Assembly: GCF_001921205.1 (NCBI RefSeq)
Contig: NZ_MSIE01000081.1
Location: forward strand, 1 to 42,673
Direction: 5' to 3'
DNA: 42,673 bases
Source: Actinophytocola xanthii
Lineage (GTDB): Bacteria > Actinomycetota > Actinomycetes > Mycobacteriales > Pseudonocardiaceae
Of this stretch, positions 1-8,124 are shown piece by piece; positions within the stretch are counted from its first letter, which is position 1, and every line of letters starts with the position of its first letter. The notes below the pieces were generated by a model. It ran no database searches. It was not told the DNA's origin and saw only the letters and a program-made list of their open reading frames with translations. The position numbers were made by a program, and so were the translations under genes.

Positions 1-7
1 GGCCGCG

Positions 8-1147
8 ATGGCCGAGCTGACCCGGTCCGGCGCGGCCGGCGTACAAGTCAGGATCCACGACGAACACGGCGCCTGGACCGGCGCGGCGGGGGTGCGCGAG
101 CTGCACGGCGGGAAGGTCCCCACCAACGGCCGGTTCCGGGTCGGCAGCATCACCAAGATGTTCGTGTCCACAGTGGTCCTACAACTCGTCGACGAAGGCA
201 AGGTCGTCCTCGACGACCCCGTCGACGACTACCTACCCGAGTTCGGACTCGACCGCCGCATCACGGTCCGAATGATCCTCCAGCACACCAGTGGCCTGTT
301 CAACCACACCGGTGAACCCAACCCCGACGGCACTATCGAGGCCGGAGTTCCGTTGTACGGCTGGGACTTCGAGCGGAACAGGTTCCGCACCTACCAGCCG
401 GAGGACCTGGTGGAGCTCGCCCTCGCCAAGCCGGCCAGGTTCGAACCCGGCACGGCCTGGCGCTACTCCAACACCAACTACGTGCTCGCCGGCCTGCTCA
501 TCGAGCGCGTCACCGGGACCTCGTACGCCACCCAGGTACGGCACCGGATCCTCGCACCGCTGCGGCTGCACGAGACCGTGGTGCCCGGCACCCGCACCGG
601 CATCCCCGGCCCGCACGCCCATGGCTACTACGCCTACCAGCACCAGGGCCGGCTGCGCGTGCTCGACATGTCCAGGGTGAACCCGAGCTGGGCCGGGGCG
701 GCCGGGGAGATCATCAGCACCACTCGCGACCTGGACCGGTTCGTCACCGCGCTGTTCGACGGCGAGTTGCTCCCCGCGGACCTGCTGGCCGAGATGCGGG
801 ACGCCATGCCGACCGGCTCACCGAACGCCGCCTACGGCCTCGGGCTGGAGGTGCTCGACATCGGTGCGGAGTGCGGCGGGGTCTACGAGGGCCACAGCGG
901 CGGGATGCACGGGTACACCTCGTTCCTGCTCCGCAGCGCCGACGGCGAGCGGCGGCTGGAGGTGTCGGTGACGGTGGGGCCGTTCGACAACGACGACCTG
1001 GTGCTCGCGCAACGGTACTTCGCTGCCCTGAACGACGTCCTGGCCGCGGCGCTCTGCGACGTCGAGGAGCCGACCGGCCGGACCGCACACCGGCCGTTGG
1101 CCGAGCGGGCACCGCACGCCGCGGCGGTCATGCGGCCGGCAGCCTGA
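8..1147 (+). CDS. Serine hydrolase, beta-lactamase/DD-peptidase family (5' end probably outside window)
   Basis: This is a penicillin-binding-protein-fold serine hydrolase of the class C beta-lactamase / D-alanyl-D-alanine carboxypeptidase group. Visible catalytic motifs are SITK (47-50, nucleophile Ser47 and Lys50), YSN (153-155) and HSGG (296-299). The first in-frame ATG lies 8 bases from the window edge and no signal peptide follows it. Relatives carry an export signal, so the true N-terminus probably lies upstream. The 3' end overlaps the convergent histidine kinase gene by 20 bases. A paralogue lies on the other side of the adjacent two-component system. The substrate (cell-wall peptide or another ester/amide) cannot be told from sequence. 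Confidence 0.85.
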   Translation: MAELTRSGAAGVQVRIHDEHGAWTGAAGVRELHGGKVPTNGRFRVGSITKMFVSTVVLQLVDEGKVVLDDPVDDYLPEFGLDRRITVRMILQHTSGLFNHTGEPNPDGTIEAGVPLYGWDFERNRFRTYQPEDLVELALAKPARFEPGTAWRYSNTNYVLAGLLIERVTGTSYATQVRHRILAPLRLHETVVPGTRTGIPGPHAHGYYAYQHQGRLRVLDMSRVNPSWAGAAGEIISTTRDLDRFVTALFDGELLPADLLAEMRDAMPTGSPNAAYGLGLEVLDIGAECGGVYEGHSGGMHGYTSFLLRSADGERRLEVSVTVGPFDNDDLVLAQRYFAALNDVLAAALCDVEEPTGRTAHRPLAERAPHAAAVMRPAA

Positions 1148-2255
1148 CCCGGACGTCCAGGCCGCCCAGAGGTGGGGCGGTGACGGTCAGCTCGCCGCGG
1201 TGAGCGGTCACCACGGCCCGGACGATCGACAGGCCGAGGCCGGCACCATCGGCGGCGTGCGTGCGGAGCGGGTGCCCGCGGACGAACGGGGCGAGGAGGC
1301 GTTCCGTGTCCTCCGCGGGCACCCGCGGACCCGTGTTGGCCACCCGCAGGAACACCGCTCCGTCCGCGGTCCCGGTGACCAGCGTGACCTCACCACCCGG
1401 GTGGTTGTAGCGGCTCGCGTTGTCCAGCAGGTTGGCGATCATGCGCTCGAGCAGGACCGCGTCCCCCGTGGTGCGCGCCGGGCCCAGCGTGGCGTGCAGG
1501 GTGAGGTGCGCGGGAACCTCGGCGCAGGCGCCGGCCAGCGCGGCGAGGTCGACCGGGTGCTCCTCGGGGGCGGCGTCGGCGCGGGCCAGGGCCAGCAGGC
1601 CGTCGAGCGTGCGGCGGGTTCGGTCGAGGGCGGTTCGCACGTCGGTGGCCATCGCCAGCAGCTCGGTCCTGCTCGGGGCGCCGTCCAGGGTGACGTCGAG
1701 CGCGGTGCGCATCGTGGTGAGCGGGGTCCGGAGCTCGTGGGCGGCGTTCGCGGTGAACAGGCGCTGCCCCGCGAGCAGCCGGTCCCGCTCGGCGACACCG
1801 CGCTCGATCCGGTCCAGCATTCCGTTGATCGTCTCGGCCAGCGCGGCCAGCTCGTCCCTCGGCGCGGCCACCGGCACCCGCTCGGACAGGTGCTCGGCGG
1901 ACAGGCGGTGTGCGGTCGCGGAGATCGTGCGGACCGGGCGAAGGATCCGGCCGGCCACCAACCAGCAGACCGCCGCCGCGAGGACGGTCACCGCGAGCAG
2001 TGCGACCGCCGCCCGCACCGGCAGCTCGGTCAGGGTCGCCTCCCGCAGCTGGTCGGCGGCCCGGGACAGCAGCTCCGCGGGCGGTGGGGCGGGGTCGTTC
2101 CGGTTGCCCGGGGTGAGGTGCAGGTACACCGTCCGAACGCCGGGAGCGCGGCGCATCAGCAGGTAGGTCAGCGCGGTCAGCACCACCCCGGCGACCGCCA
2201 CCAGCACGGTGAGCAGCACGGTGAGCCGACCGCGGGCGGTCAGCCGGAAGGACAC
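1128..2255 (-). CDS. Sensor histidine kinase (OmpR-system partner)
   Basis: Membrane sensor kinase of 375 residues. TM1 spans about 12-34, a short extracytoplasmic loop about 35-78, and TM2 about 82-102, followed by HAMP (about 103-155). The HisKA motif is AAHELRTPL with phospho-acceptor His173. The HATPase has an N box LLDNASRYN (Asn279) and a glycine-rich GAGLGLSIV near 338-345. I chose the GTG at 2255, which overlaps the end of the response-regulator gene by 16 bases, because the transmembrane segment begins just after it. A longer upstream frame exists but is the shadow of the regulator gene. It is expected to phosphorylate the upstream-encoded regulator. The small sensor loop gives no ligand clue; the flanking DD-peptidase-like genes hint at a cell-envelope signal (inference). 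Confidence 0.9.
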   Translation of the reverse strand: MSFRLTARGRLTVLLTVLVAVAGVVLTALTYLLMRRAPGVRTVYLHLTPGNRNDPAPPPAELLSRAADQLREATLTELPVRAAVALLAVTVLAAAVCWLVAGRILRPVRTISATAHRLSAEHLSERVPVAAPRDELAALAETINGMLDRIERGVAERDRLLAGQRLFTANAAHELRTPLTTMRTALDVTLDGAPSRTELLAMATDVRTALDRTRRTLDGLLALARADAAPEEHPVDLAALAGACAEVPAHLTLHATLGPARTTGDAVLLERMIANLLDNASRYNHPGGEVTLVTGTADGAVFLRVANTGPRVPAEDTERLLAPFVRGHPLRTHAADGAGLGLSIVRAVVTAHRGELTVTAPPLGGLDVRVRLPAA

Positions 2256-2908
2256 GGCCCGATCCGGTAGCCCGCGCCGGTCACGGTCTCGATCAGCGGC
2301 GGCTCGCCGAGCTTGCGGCGGAGCGTGCCGACCGTGATGCGCACGGCGTTGGTGAACGGGTCGGCGTGCTCGTCCCACACCTTGTCCAGCAACGTCTCCG
2401 CGCTCACCACGTCGCCGTCGGCGGCGAGCAGCTGCTCGAGCACCCCGAACTCCTTGGGCGCCAGGTGCAGCATCCGGCCGGCGCGCTCGACGGTGCGCCG
2501 GGCCGGGTCGAGCGCGACGTCGGCGGCACGCAGCACCGGCGGGCGGGCCGGCGCGCTGCGCCGGGCGAGGGCCAGCACCCGCGCCACGAGCTCGGTGAAC
2601 GCGAACGGCTTGCCGAGGTAGTCGTCGGCGCCCAGGGTGAGCCCGGTGACCCGGTCCTCCACGGCGTCGGACGCGGTCAGCATCAGCACGCGGGCGGCGC
2701 CCTGTCGCGCGAGCTCGCGGCAGACGGCGTCGCCGTGCACCCCGGGGAGGTCCCGGTCGAGGACGACCACGTCGTAGGGCGTCACGGCGCACTTGTCGAG
2801 AGCGACGCGGCCGTCGTGGGCCAAGTCCACGGCGAGGCCCTGGCGGCGCAGCCCGAGGGCGATGTAGCCGGCCAGCGGTTGCTCGTCCTCCACCAGCAGC
2901 ACCCGCAT
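2240..2908 (-). CDS. OmpR/PhoB-family response regulator
   Basis: A 222-residue two-domain regulator. The receiver domain (1-115) has the acidic pair E7/D8, phospho-acceptor Asp51, a conserved Ser/Thr near 78-80 and Lys100 (GKPF). The winged-helix Trans_reg_C domain (about 130-219) contains the typical LAPKEFGVLEQL and TVGTLRRKLG segments. It is first in a two-gene operon with the kinase. It is divergent from the serine hydrolase starting at 3021 across 112 bases containing 11-bp tandem repeats, a layout suited to autoregulation and control of the hydrolase. The physiological signal is unknown. Confidence 0.93.
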   Translation of the reverse strand: MRVLLVEDEQPLAGYIALGLRRQGLAVDLAHDGRVALDKCAVTPYDVVVLDRDLPGVHGDAVCRELARQGAARVLMLTASDAVEDRVTGLTLGADDYLGKPFAFTELVARVLALARRSAPARPPVLRAADVALDPARRTVERAGRMLHLAPKEFGVLEQLLAADGDVVSAETLLDKVWDEHADPFTNAVRITVGTLRRKLGEPPLIETVTGAGYRIGPCPSG

Positions 2909-2930
2909 GGAGGGCAGTATCGCCGCGCGG

Positions 2931-2963
2931 ACATATGGATCACGTATGGGTCCGGCATCGGTC
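2931..2963. promoter_or_regulatory. 11-bp tandem direct repeats, candidate OmpR-type operator
   Basis: Three head-to-tail 11-mers: ACATATGGATC (2931-2941), ACGTATGGGTC (2942-2952) and CGGCATCGGTC (2953-2963). The first two agree at 9 of 11 positions and the second and third at 7 of 11. OmpR/PhoB-family regulators typically bind direct repeats of about one helical turn. This run lies between the regulator gene and the divergent serine hydrolase. Confidence 0.5.
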
Positions 2964-3020
2964 CCCCATCGGCGCGCACCGGTAGGCCTTTACCCCGTTC
3001 GCCCGACGAGAGGAGCCACG

Positions 3021-4187
3021 ATGGACCAGACCCGACGCTCGGTACTCGGCCTGCTCGGCAGCACGCCCCTGCTGCTCGGTGCGGTGAGGACCGGTTCGCC
3101 ACCCGCCAGGACGAGTGTGCCCGACGGCCTGCGGCCCGGCGGGTCGCTCGACCGCCTCGTCGCGGACCTCGCGGCGCGGGACGCGTTCTCCGGCACCGTC
3201 CTGCTGACCCACCGCGGGCGAACGGTCCTCGCCCGGTTCTACGGGATGGCCGACCGCTCCCGAGGTGTGCCCAACGGACCGAACACCCTGTTCTCCCTCG
3301 GCTCGGTCACGAAGATGTTCACCGGCGTCGCTATCGGACAGCTCGTCCAGCGCGGCGAGGTCGCCTACCACGAGAAGCTGGGCAGCTACCTGGACGGGTT
3401 CGCCGCCGACGTGGCCGAGGCGACCGTGCACCAGCTGCTCACCCACACCTCCGGACTGCGCGACTACATGCGCGACGAGGCGTATTGGGCCGAGGCTTTC
3501 GCGTGGACGAGCGTGGAGGAGACCTGGGAGCGCAGCATGGTCTACGTCCGCAAGGACCGGCTCGCGTTCCCGCCAGGTACCGCCTACGAGTACAGCAACA
3601 CCGCGTACCACGCCCTGGGTGCGATCGTCGCCCAGGTGTCCGGACTGTCCTACTACGACTACGTGCGCCGGCACGTCCTGCGCGCCGCCGGAATGTCCAC
3701 GGCGGACTTCTACTCGGTCCCGCGTTGGCGGGAGGACCGCCGGATCGCCCACCCCTACCCCCGTGGCCAGAACGGCGAGCGCACCGACGGCCTGGACAGG
3801 CACATTTTCGTTGGCTCACCCGCCGGTGGCGCCCACGCGAGCGCGCCGGAGCTCGTCCGCTTCATGCGCGCTCTGCTCGACGGGTCGCTGCTCGACGCCG
3901 CGCACACCGAGCTGGTGCTCAGTCCCAAGTGGCCCAGGCGACCGGAGACGCCCCCGCCGGGCAGGCCCCGCCTCGTCCCGTTCACCACCTACGCGGTCGG
4001 CGCGAACCTGCTCGAGGGCCAGTGGATCCTCGGGCACAACGGCGGGGCGCCCGGTGTGTCGACCAACGTCGACACCTTTCCCGCGACCGACTGGACGGCC
4101 GTGGTGCTGAGCAACTACGACCAGGCCACCCGCGAGATCGACGCCATGATCCGCCAGCTGGTCACCGCCCGGCCCGTGGGTGGGTAG
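3021..4187 (+). CDS. Exported serine hydrolase, beta-lactamase/DD-peptidase family
   Basis: Of 388 residues, the N-terminus has a twin-arginine-like signal (TRRSVLGLLGSTPLLLGAV, about 4-22), so the protein is probably exported. Catalytic motifs are SVTK (95-98), YSN (191-193) and HNGG (339-342), the three signature boxes of the class C beta-lactamase / DD-peptidase fold. The ATG at 3021 is preceded by AGGAG with a 5-base spacer, better than the upstream in-frame start at 2907, which would precede the signal peptide with 38 odd residues. It is divergent from the OmpR-type regulator and is a likely target of it (inference). It is a paralogue of the gene at 8-1147. The exact substrate is unknown. 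Confidence 0.9.
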   Translation: MDQTRRSVLGLLGSTPLLLGAVRTGSPPARTSVPDGLRPGGSLDRLVADLAARDAFSGTVLLTHRGRTVLARFYGMADRSRGVPNGPNTLFSLGSVTKMFTGVAIGQLVQRGEVAYHEKLGSYLDGFAADVAEATVHQLLTHTSGLRDYMRDEAYWAEAFAWTSVEETWERSMVYVRKDRLAFPPGTAYEYSNTAYHALGAIVAQVSGLSYYDYVRRHVLRAAGMSTADFYSVPRWREDRRIAHPYPRGQNGERTDGLDRHIFVGSPAGGAHASAPELVRFMRALLDGSLLDAAHTELVLSPKWPRRPETPPPGRPRLVPFTTYAVGANLLEGQWILGHNGGAPGVSTNVDTFPATDWTAVVLSNYDQATREIDAMIRQLVTARPVGG

Positions 4188-4209
4188 GGGCCACTGATAG
4201 AAGTAACCC

Positions 4210-4965
4210 GTGCGGGACTTCCTCAAGGGCTTTCGGATGTTCGGGCAGGGGCTGGGCATCCTGCTGCGGTCGCCACGGCTGCTGCTGATCGGCGCGGTGC
4301 CGGCGGTGCTGACCACGTTGCTCCTGCTCGGCGGGATGATCCTGCTGGTCTACCAGGTCGACGAGCTGGCGGAGCTGGTCACTCCGTTCGCCGACGACTG
4401 GGCCGAGGGCGTGCGCACGGCCGTCCGGCTGGCGGCCGGCGTGGCGCTGTTCGCCGCGGCACTGGTCATCGGACTGATCAGCTTCTCGGCGCTCACGCTG
4501 GCCGTCGGCGGTCCGTTCTACGAGCACATCGCCGAGAAGGTCGAGGACGGTCTCGGCGACACTCCGGCCGACACCGACCTGTCGTGGGGGCGGCTGCTGT
4601 GGATGGGGCTGCGGGACGGCGTCCGGCTGGTGCTGCGGTCGCTGGTGTTCACCGTCCCGCTGGTCGTGGCCGGGTTCGTCCCCGTGCTCGGGCAGACTGT
4701 GGTCCCGGTGCTCCTGGCGTTGGTGACCGCGTGGTTCCTCGCCCTGGAGTTGGTGGCGGTGTCGTTCTACCGGCGAGGGCTGGACCTGCGGCAGCGGCGC
4801 GCACTGCTGGCCCGGCGCCGCCCGCTCGCCATCGGGCTCGGCCTGCCCGCGTCGCTGCTGTGCGCGATCCCGCTCGCCGCGATCATCGCGATGCCGGTCG
4901 CCTTCGTCGGCGGTGTCCTGGTCGCCCGCGAGGTTCTCCGCGACACCGCGGCCACCCAGGGATAG
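4210..4965 (+). CDS. EI24 / CysZ-like integral membrane protein
   Basis: A 251-residue polytopic protein matching the actinobacterial EI24-domain family (distant relatives of the CysZ sulfate permease). It has an N-terminal FLKGFRMFGQGLGILL segment, then hydrophobic stretches at about 25-48, 77-101, 140-182 and 205-240. A central GGPFYEHIAEKVED segment resembles the conserved loop of the family. It begins with GTG 22 bases after the serine hydrolase stop and so may be cotranscribed with it. No substrate can be assigned; many family members are annotated only by domain. Confidence 0.8.
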   Translation: MRDFLKGFRMFGQGLGILLRSPRLLLIGAVPAVLTTLLLLGGMILLVYQVDELAELVTPFADDWAEGVRTAVRLAAGVALFAAALVIGLISFSALTLAVGGPFYEHIAEKVEDGLGDTPADTDLSWGRLLWMGLRDGVRLVLRSLVFTVPLVVAGFVPVLGQTVVPVLLALVTAWFLALELVAVSFYRRGLDLRQRRALLARRRPLAIGLGLPASLLCAIPLAAIIAMPVAFVGGVLVAREVLRDTAATQG

Positions 4966-4966
4966 T

Positions 4967-5776
4967 TCACGGTCGCCGGGCGGCGACGAGCCGGGCGTTC
5001 GAGTCGAACCAGACGCCGTCTCCGGTGTCCCGCGTCGCCAGCAGGGCACGGAGGCGGTCGAGCGCTCGCTCCGCCTGGTCGCCGTCCAGCCCGGCGAGCG
5101 CACCCCGCACCAACCGGAGCCCGCCGACGAAGTCGAACGCGTCCGCAGCCGGTCCGTAGTAGACGGGTTCGTTCAGCTCGGTCGAGGTGACGTCGGTGAA
5201 CCCCGCCGCGGTGAGGATGCCCTCCACCGCGGCCGGGTCGGCGAGGGAGAACGGGTCGCCGGACCCCGCCGGTCGGGAGTCGCGGACTCCCAGCGCCGAG
5301 GAGATGGCAAGCACCCACTCCTGGCGCTCGCGCTCCTGCCAGACGAGCTGGACCAGCCGCGCCCCTGGCCGCAGCGCCCGCGCGATGTTGGCGAAGGCGG
5401 CCACCGGGTCGGCGAAGAACATCGTCCCGAACCGGCTGATGCCGAGGTCGAAGCGGCCCGCGGGGAACGGGTGGAGCTGGGCGTCGGCGCACTCGAAGGC
5501 GGCGTTGTCCAGCCCTTCCTCGGCGGCGAGCCGCCGGGCGTGGTCGATCACCGGCGCGGACAGGTCCACGCCCAGGGCGCTGCCCGAGCCGGCGGCCAGC
5601 GCCGCCTCCCGGGTCGTCCCGCCCGCCCCGCACCCGATGTCGAGCACCCGGTCCCCGGGACCGACACCGAACGCGACCCGAAGCCGTTCCTGGTACCGCC
5701 GCAGCTCCGCCTCGAGCCGCAGCGCGTGCACGACCTCGTCGCGCAGGCCGGCGTCCGGCCGCTGGTCATCGTCCAT
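4967..5776 (-). CDS. Class I SAM-dependent methyltransferase
   Basis: This has a Rossmann-like methyltransferase domain with motif I VLDIGCGAGGTTREAA and the acidic motif II loop ALGVDLS. ECADAQLHPFP corresponds to the region ending strand 4, followed by FDLGISRFGTMFFADP, where F/GTMFF is typical of small-molecule methyltransferases of the UbiE/type-11 group. I prefer the ATG at 5776 (269 residues), which has a GGGAG 8 bases upstream. A GTG at 5806 would add 10 residues. It is convergent with the EI24 gene (one-base gap) and divergent from the lipoprotein gene. The methyl acceptor is unknown. Confidence 0.87.
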   Translation of the reverse strand: MDDDQRPDAGLRDEVVHALRLEAELRRYQERLRVAFGVGPGDRVLDIGCGAGGTTREAALAAGSGSALGVDLSAPVIDHARRLAAEEGLDNAAFECADAQLHPFPAGRFDLGISRFGTMFFADPVAAFANIARALRPGARLVQLVWQERERQEWVLAISSALGVRDSRPAGSGDPFSLADPAAVEGILTAAGFTDVTSTELNEPVYYGPAADAFDFVGGLRLVRGALAGLDGDQAERALDRLRALLATRDTGDGVWFDSNARLVAARRP

Positions 5777-5845
5777 TTGGTCCGCTCCCGCTCGACGTGT
5801 CCCCACGCCGAACCCTAGCGTGATCCACTCGCTACGCTCCCCCGC

Positions 5846-6478
5846 GTGCGTAGCAGAACGATGACGGCACTGGTGTGCGTGCTGACGATAGCCGTGGCCG
5901 GCTGCACGGCGCCGGCCGCCGGGACCGACAAGGACACCGGGTCCGCCGCGCCGACGGCCTCGGAGCGCAACGAGATCGACCTCGCCGATCTCCAGTCACG
6001 CTGGTGGACCTGGGCGTCGTCCGCTCCGACCGAGACCAACCCGGTAGCCGACACCACCGGCGAGTTCTGCGCCGACCGCCAGCCGGCCGACGTGTGGCTG
6101 CTCGCCGGTTCGTTCGGGGAGACCGTGTCGCGCCGGTGTACGGTGCCGGCCGGGCAACCGCTGGCGGGGCCCGCGGTCAACCAGATCACCGACGTCCCAG
6201 CCGTCTGCGACGCGTTCATGCGCGAGGCCTGGGGTGAGGTGGAGCTGGACGGCAGCCCTCTGGACCTGTCGCGCGCCGACCTGTCCGAGATCACCGTGAC
6301 CGGCGTGCCCGACAACCCGGTCCTCGGAGCCGAGGGCACGTTCCGCACCCATGGCTGCGGCCTGTGGTTCACCGTGCCCTCGCTCACCCCCGGGCAGCAC
6401 ACGCTGGTCATCAAGGGCGGCAGCACCAACTTCGAGCTCGAGGTCGACTACGACCTGACTGTCACCGCCGCCACCTGA
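5846..6478 (+). CDS. Putative lipoprotein, function unknown
   Basis: A 210-residue protein with a classical lipoprotein signal: basic start MRSR, hydrophobic core TALVCVLTIAVAG and lipobox Cys20 (VAGC). A Thr/Ala/Ser-rich linker follows, then a globular region containing two cysteines and a C-terminal beta-rich stretch (HTLVIKGGSTNFELEVDYDLTV). It should be a membrane-anchored exported protein. I do not recognise a family. The GTG at 5846 gives a normal basic n-region; an ATG at 5861 would remove it. Confidence 0.75.
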   Translation: MRSRTMTALVCVLTIAVAGCTAPAAGTDKDTGSAAPTASERNEIDLADLQSRWWTWASSAPTETNPVADTTGEFCADRQPADVWLLAGSFGETVSRRCTVPAGQPLAGPAVNQITDVPAVCDAFMREAWGEVELDGSPLDLSRADLSEITVTGVPDNPVLGAEGTFRTHGCGLWFTVPSLTPGQHTLVIKGGSTNFELEVDYDLTVTAAT

Positions 6479-6495
6479 GCCGGCGGTGGTAGCGG

Positions 6496-8070
6496 TCAGC
6501 CGTGCCCGCACAGGGTGCGCAGCGCGCGGCGCACCGCACCGCCCGGGTCCTCGGGCAGACGAGGGGAACGCCAGGCGACGAACCCGTCCGGCCGGACGAG
6601 GAGCGCGCCGTCCGGCTCCGCGCCGGCCAGGTCGGTGAACACCGACTCGTCGCCGTCGACCATCGCCGTGGTGACCTGTCGGACCCGGAGGTCGTCGCCG
6701 GCCTCGAGCCAGGTGGTGCCGCGAGGTCCGGCGAGCAGGGTCCAGTCCGTACCAACCAGATCCAGTGTGGAGAGTCCGGCATCGCCGTCGGTCAGCCACC
6801 GGTGGGGCAGCCGGCGTCCTGGCGTGGCCCTGTCGTCGAGGACGTCCGGCTCGGTGTCGTCCTCGGCGAGCACGGCGGCGGAGGTGTAGCGGTAGAACAT
6901 CATGCCGCGCAGGTAGTCGGCGGCCAACTCGGTCGGGTGCTGCTGGGCCCGGTAGGCGTCGTGCATCCGGTAGGACAGCGCCAGCGACGCCTCGGCGGCG
7001 ATCCGCCGTTCGGGCTCGTAGCTGTCCAGCAGCGCCGCTTCGGCGCGTCCTCTCAGGACGGCGGCAAGCTTCCAGGCCAGGTTGTGTCCGTCCTGAATGC
7101 CGGTGTTCATCCCGAGTCCGCCGGCCGAGCTCTGTAGGTGTGCGGCGTCACCAGCCAGGAAGACCCGTCCGCGGCGGAACGCCGATGCGGTGCCGAAGGT
7201 GGCCTCCCACGCGTCGCAGGCTGTCAGGTCGATCGGCAACGTGTCGTCGCCGATCGCGGCGCGCAGCAACCCGAGCGTCCGCTCCGGCGTCAACGGGGTC
7301 GCCCGGTCGGGCTTGCCCGGGTAGGCGATGATGTGTGAGGACCATCGGTCGCCTGCCGCACCCTTCGCGAACAACGTGCACTGGACGTGTTCGTTGCGGA
7401 CGAAGCAGGCGTACGTCGACGACTCCGGAAGCAGGCGGCCCAGCTCTGCCCGGAAGAACGCCGTGTTGAGGCGAGCGGCAACCCGCGGGGCGGGCATGTC
7501 CATTCCGAACAGTTTTCGCACCCCACTGCGCGCGCCGTCCGCCCCGACCAGGTACCGGCTGACGAGCTCCCCCGACCGTCCGGTGTCCACAGAGGTCACT
7601 CTCGCTCGAACGGCCTCCGCGTCAGCGGTGGCGTCCACCAGCTCGACACCGAACCGGACCTGCCCGCCGCGGCGCCGAAGCTCGTCCAGCGCGATGCGCT
7701 GCACCTCGTACTGCGTCATCACCCGGCGGCTGCCGACCGGTCCGCAGGTATCCAGGCGCCGGGCGTAGGGCTCGGGCGGCGCGGCCCGATGCAGCACGGC
7801 GCCGACCGCGCTGTCCTTGACCAGCGTCCGCAGCGGCCGAGGGCCGTCCCACGTCATCCGGTCCAGGCTCGCACCGAGCCCGACCGACCGGAACAGCTCC
7901 AGCGTGCGCTGGCTGGTACTCGCGCGCGGCGTCACCGAGAGCGAGTCGCGCCTGTCCACGACCAGTACCCGCACGCCGCGGTCGGCAAGGAACAACGCCG
8001 TCGAGAGCCCTACCGGGCCCGCGCCCACCACGACTACCTCGTACGGCTCACCGGGTTTCGCATTGATCAT
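6496..8070 (-). CDS. FAD-dependent aromatic-ring monooxygenase (PHBH fold)
   Basis: A 524-residue flavoprotein of the FAD_binding_3 / p-hydroxybenzoate-hydroxylase class, which includes polyketide hydroxylases and rifampicin monooxygenases. It has an N-terminal dinucleotide fold VVVGAGPVGLSTALFLADRG (13-32), the mid-protein DG motif LVGADGARSGVRK, the GD motif RVFLAGDAAHLQ and GGLGMNTGIQDGHNLAWKL. The last about 110 residues resemble the thioredoxin-like tail of this class. It would use NAD(P)H and O2 to hydroxylate an aromatic substrate. The ATG at 8070 is preceded by an AGGGTG element; an upstream extension has no family match. It is divergent from a MerR regulator across a 20-bp palindrome, so induction by a redox-active or xenobiotic compound is plausible (inference). 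Confidence 0.9.
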   Translation of the reverse strand: MINAKPGEPYEVVVVGAGPVGLSTALFLADRGVRVLVVDRRDSLSVTPRASTSQRTLELFRSVGLGASLDRMTWDGPRPLRTLVKDSAVGAVLHRAAPPEPYARRLDTCGPVGSRRVMTQYEVQRIALDELRRRGGQVRFGVELVDATADAEAVRARVTSVDTGRSGELVSRYLVGADGARSGVRKLFGMDMPAPRVAARLNTAFFRAELGRLLPESSTYACFVRNEHVQCTLFAKGAAGDRWSSHIIAYPGKPDRATPLTPERTLGLLRAAIGDDTLPIDLTACDAWEATFGTASAFRRGRVFLAGDAAHLQSSAGGLGMNTGIQDGHNLAWKLAAVLRGRAEAALLDSYEPERRIAAEASLALSYRMHDAYRAQQHPTELAADYLRGMMFYRYTSAAVLAEDDTEPDVLDDRATPGRRLPHRWLTDGDAGLSTLDLVGTDWTLLAGPRGTTWLEAGDDLRVRQVTTAMVDGDESVFTDLAGAEPDGALLVRPDGFVAWRSPRLPEDPGGAVRRALRTLCGHG

Positions 8071-8084
8071 GCGGTCACCCTGCA

Positions 8085-8104
8085 CGCTCAAGTCGACTTG
8101 AGCG
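8085..8104. promoter_or_regulatory. Perfect 20-bp palindrome, candidate MerR-family operator (SoxR-box-like)
   Basis: CGCTCAAGTCGACTTGAGCG is a perfect palindrome lying between divergent merR-like and monooxygenase genes. Its core CTCAAGT..ACTTGAG resembles the known SoxR box (CTCAAGTTAACTTGAG). On the minus strand a weak TTGCGC / CAGGGT promoter with a 19-bp spacer would place the palindrome inside an elongated spacer, the classic MerR activation geometry. Confidence 0.75.
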
Positions 8105-8112
8105 CAAGCTGC

Positions 8113-8118
8113 GATAAT
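8113..8118 (+). promoter_or_regulatory. -10 element (GATAAT) for the MerR gene; leaderless start
   Basis: GATAAT ends 6 bases before the GTG at 8125. Transcription would therefore begin at or next to the start codon. No ribosome binding site precedes the GTG. This is typical of actinobacterial leaderless mRNAs. Confidence 0.55.
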
Positions 8119-8124
8119 GCCGAC

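Noticed and set aside
4162-5103. Long minus-strand frame opposite the EI24 gene
   Set aside because: Gln/His/Arg-rich shadow composition typical of antisense frames in high-GC DNA; the EI24 frame has membrane segments and family motifs.
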